In this document: piece after piece, positions 34,532 through 35,767 of the stretch | Layout: the number at the start of each line of letters is the position of its first letter | Numbering within the stretch: the stretch's first letter is position 1 | Origin: Prochlorococcus sp. AG-402-A21 | GTDB taxonomy: Bacteria > Cyanobacteriota > Cyanobacteriia > PCC-6307 > Cyanobiaceae | Assembly (NCBI GenBank): GCA_003279655.1 | Contig: QCHI01000014.1 | Coordinates: forward strand, 1 to 35,767 | Length of the DNA stretch: 35,767 bases | Direction of reading: 5' to 3' | Notes under the pieces: generated by a model | What the model saw: the letters and a program-made list of their open reading frames with translations, nothing else | The model's database searches: none | Told to the model about the DNA's origin: nothing | Program-made: the position numbers and the translations under genes

Positions 34532-34659
34532 TTTCTATTGTCGAAAAAGCGGAAGTCATTGCTTCTGCGACAGTTAAAAAATCAGAGTGAATGCCTTTAG
34601 TCATTTGAGATTTTCTAGGAGCTGCTAGTTGGCGTGAAGGTATAAATCTGATCAACCAT
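34532..34659 (-). pseudogene. Truncated, frameshifted copy of the 80-aa gene
   Basis: Minus-strand copy of the first about 43 codons of the gene at 33041. One extra base near codon 4 (GATCAGATT against GATAAATT) shifts the frame, and homology stops after STIE, where it runs into the end of the DUF2079 gene. Differences in the shared region include GCC/GCT, TTC/TTT and TCA/TCG, all synonymous. An internal ATG at 34604 could still give MTKGIHSDFLTVAEAMTSAF plus 11 residues. Confidence 0.8.
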
Positions 34660-34755
34660 ATTGGCATACAGAGGAATAACAAAAGTAGCTTAAAACGATA
34701 GTGATTTCAATTTATAATGACCTCTTACCTTTTTTGGTATTTATGATTTGGGCTG

Positions 34756-34777
34756 CCCTTGAGGGCTCTTTTTTTGT
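34756..34777 (+). terminator. Weak hairpin plus T run
   Basis: GCCC-TTGA-GGGC followed after CT by seven T. The stem is only four GC pairs long. It may terminate transcripts reading out of the DUF2079 gene. Confidence 0.4.
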
Positions 34778-34853
34778 ATAAAGAAATAAGAAATAAAATG
34801 GTAAAATATAGCTATAAAATGAATAGTCTTAATTAATCTTGCTATGGATAAAG

Positions 34854-34872
34854 TGCGCACATTGGTGCGCAT
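34854..34872. repeat. Paired TGCGCAC/TGCGCAT words, 12-base spacing
   Basis: TGCGCAC at 34854 and TGCGCAT at 34866; GTGCGCAC is itself a palindrome. It lies about 60 bases before the tRNA remnant. Confidence 0.5.
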
Positions 34873-34929
34873 GACTTTTTAATACTTAGCCTTAAACCCA
34901 GTTATACCAATGATTAGCAAGAGATTTTC

Positions 34930-35000
34930 AACTGTCTTCTAACCAGTGGGTCGCTAGTTCGAATCCAGCAGGGAGCGTACTCAAACTCAATTGATACCAA
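34930..35000 (+). repeat. Degenerate tRNA-Arg 3' half (attachment-site remnant, copy 2)
   Basis: AACTGTCTTCTAACCAGTGG and GTTCGAATCCAGCAGGGAGC correspond to the anticodon arm, T-arm and acceptor 3' strand of tRNA-Arg(TCT), and the match continues about 23 bases past the tRNA end (TACTCAAA...TGATACCAA). The 5' half is absent and stem positions are mutated, so it is not a functional tRNA. Confidence 0.8.
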
Positions 35001-35032
35001 GCGATTACAGTAAATACACGAAGAGTTAATGC

Positions 35033-35150
35033 ATAGCTGGCTATGGCTAGACATGACTAAATATTGCTAATATGCGCACACGTACGCACGCTGAAACCAT
35101 TGCTGGCACAAAATGAAAGCTAAGTGGTATGAAAATCTGAGCACAATTTT
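35033..35150 (+). repeat. Degenerate block shared with 30431-30540 (copy 2)
   Basis: It has CTAAATATTGCTAATATGCG and later TGGTATGAAAATCTGAGCAC, matching the earlier block in order. A frame from ATG 35114 reads MKAKWYENLSTILKNAEKEI then KRNRALK before a stop that overlaps the start region of the next TPR gene. TGCGCAC (35073) and TACGCAC (35083) are spaced 10 bases here. Confidence 0.5.
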
Positions 35151-35192
35151 AAAAAATGCAGAAAAAGAAATTAAACGCAATCGGGCTCTGAA

Positions 35193-35767
35193 GTGAAAAC
35201 ATTCTCAGTTCCATTTGCTTTCAATGAAATAGTAGAAAATATTACTATCAACACTTTAGATCCTTCTAAAACTTCCAAAGAGCAAATAATTAAGCAAGCA
35301 TTTAAATTCCATTCAGAAGGCAACATTGTAGAAGCAACAAAATATTATCAACTTTTTATTAATCAAGGATTTAATGATCATAGAGTTTTTACGAATTATG
35401 GAAACATATTGAGCGATCTTGGTAAATTAAAAGAAGCAGAATCATTCTATCGAAAAGCAATTAAAATCAATCCTGATTATATAATTGCTCATTATAATCT
35501 TGCAAATGTATTTATAAATCTTGGGGAATTAGAAGAAGCAGAATTATCCACAAGAAAAGCAATTAAAATCAATCCTAATTTCGCAGAGGCTCATTTAAAT
35601 CTGGGAACCATATTGAATGATCTTGGTAAATCAAAAGAAGCAGAAATATCCACGAGAAAAGCAATTAAAATAAAACCTGCTTACGCTGAGGCTCATTCAA
35701 ACCTGGGGAACATATTGAACGATCTTGAAAATTTAAAACAAGCAGAAATCTCATACAGACAAGCTAT
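35193..35767 (+). CDS. Third TPR protein, runs off the window
   Basis: The open frame has at least 191 codons from GTG 35193 with no stop before the window edge. MKTFSVPFAFNEIVENITIN matches the leader of the TPR gene at 30793 (TTFSVPFTLGEIKENI). About four TPR repeats follow (YNLANVFINLGELEEAELST; HLNLGTILNDLGKSKEAEIS). In this frame a TAA at 35172 blocks any longer N-terminus, whereas the homologue has more residues there, so the 5' end may be damaged. By analogy the missing C-terminus would be an oxygenase-like domain, but this is not visible. Confidence 0.8.
   Translation, partial: MKTFSVPFAFNEIVENITINTLDPSKTSKEQIIKQAFKFHSEGNIVEATKYYQLFINQGFNDHRVFTNYGNILSDLGKLKEAESFYRKAIKINPDYIIAHYNLANVFINLGELEEAELSTRKAIKINPNFAEAHLNLGTILNDLGKSKEAEISTRKAIKIKPAYAEAHSNLGNILNDLENLKQAEISYRQA

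Larger units (their letters stand above)
34513..35192. other. 680-base gap at the island's right junction
   Basis: No intact gene. It contains the damaged second copy of the 80-aa gene (34532-34659), a weak hairpin GCCC-TTGA-GGGC before a T run (34756-34777), a TGCGCAC/TGCGCAT pair (34854-34872), the tRNA-Arg remnant (34930-35000) and the block at 35033-35150. Confidence 0.6.

Noticed and set aside
34880-34977. A second tRNA-Arg gene
   Set aside because: Only the 3' half is recognisable; the acceptor 5' strand and D-arm are missing and stems are mutated.

Overview
The window looks like a stretch of a Prochlorococcus chromosome, or a very close marine picocyanobacterium. I infer this from the AT-rich, gene-dense sequence with many tiny membrane or hypothetical genes, a flavodoxin, a DUF2808 protein, a Ycf46-type AAA protein, a divergent relative of cytochrome b559 beta, and several TPR proteins of the style common in that genus. 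The gene content resembles low-light clades, but I cannot prove the clade from sequence alone. No phage structural genes, CRISPR array or intact integrase is visible.

Layout. 1-2.9 kb: small, mostly unassigned genes, one NTF2/SnoaL-like protein and a PrxQ/Bcp peroxiredoxin. 3.05-5.4 kb: a large TPR-methyltransferase fusion that starts with TTG. 5.4-9.2 kb: very small membrane proteins, including two genes of 55 and 53 codons, a SemiSWEET-type transporter, a PsbF-like protein that has lost the heme-ligand histidine, two unassigned membrane proteins and a flavodoxin. Three strong intrinsic terminators lie here. 9.3-13.5 kb: a GT-C mannosyltransferase-like protein, a GT4 glycosyltransferase and an EamA transporter, all on the minus strand.

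13.5-26.6 kb is a housekeeping block, mostly on the plus strand: sppA, aroH-type chorismate mutase, DUF2808, rpmH, rnpA, a PH-domain membrane protein, yidC, ycf46-like, serS, rseP, rpsN and pnp, followed by the divergent pair cysQ/rsmI. It links ribosome and RNA metabolism with membrane-protein insertion and proteolysis. Several junctions overlap as ATGA, which suggests translational coupling.

27.7-35.8 kb is an accessory island at tRNA-Arg(TCT). The 3' half of the tRNA plus about 23 bp of flank is repeated, in degenerate form, at 34930-35000, leaving about 7.2 kb between the copies. The interval holds two proteins that combine a TPR array with a C-terminal domain resembling a 2OG-Fe(II) oxygenase, a DUF2079 membrane protein, an 80-aa protein, a pseudogene of a helix-turn-helix-like protein with one TGA, one TAA and one TAG in an otherwise open frame, and a TPR fragment. 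A third TPR gene starts just beyond the tRNA remnant and runs off the window. Paired TGCGCAY-like words spaced 12 bp recur near the junctions. The picture is of repeated integration and decay at one tRNA, with TPR modules as the recurring cargo.
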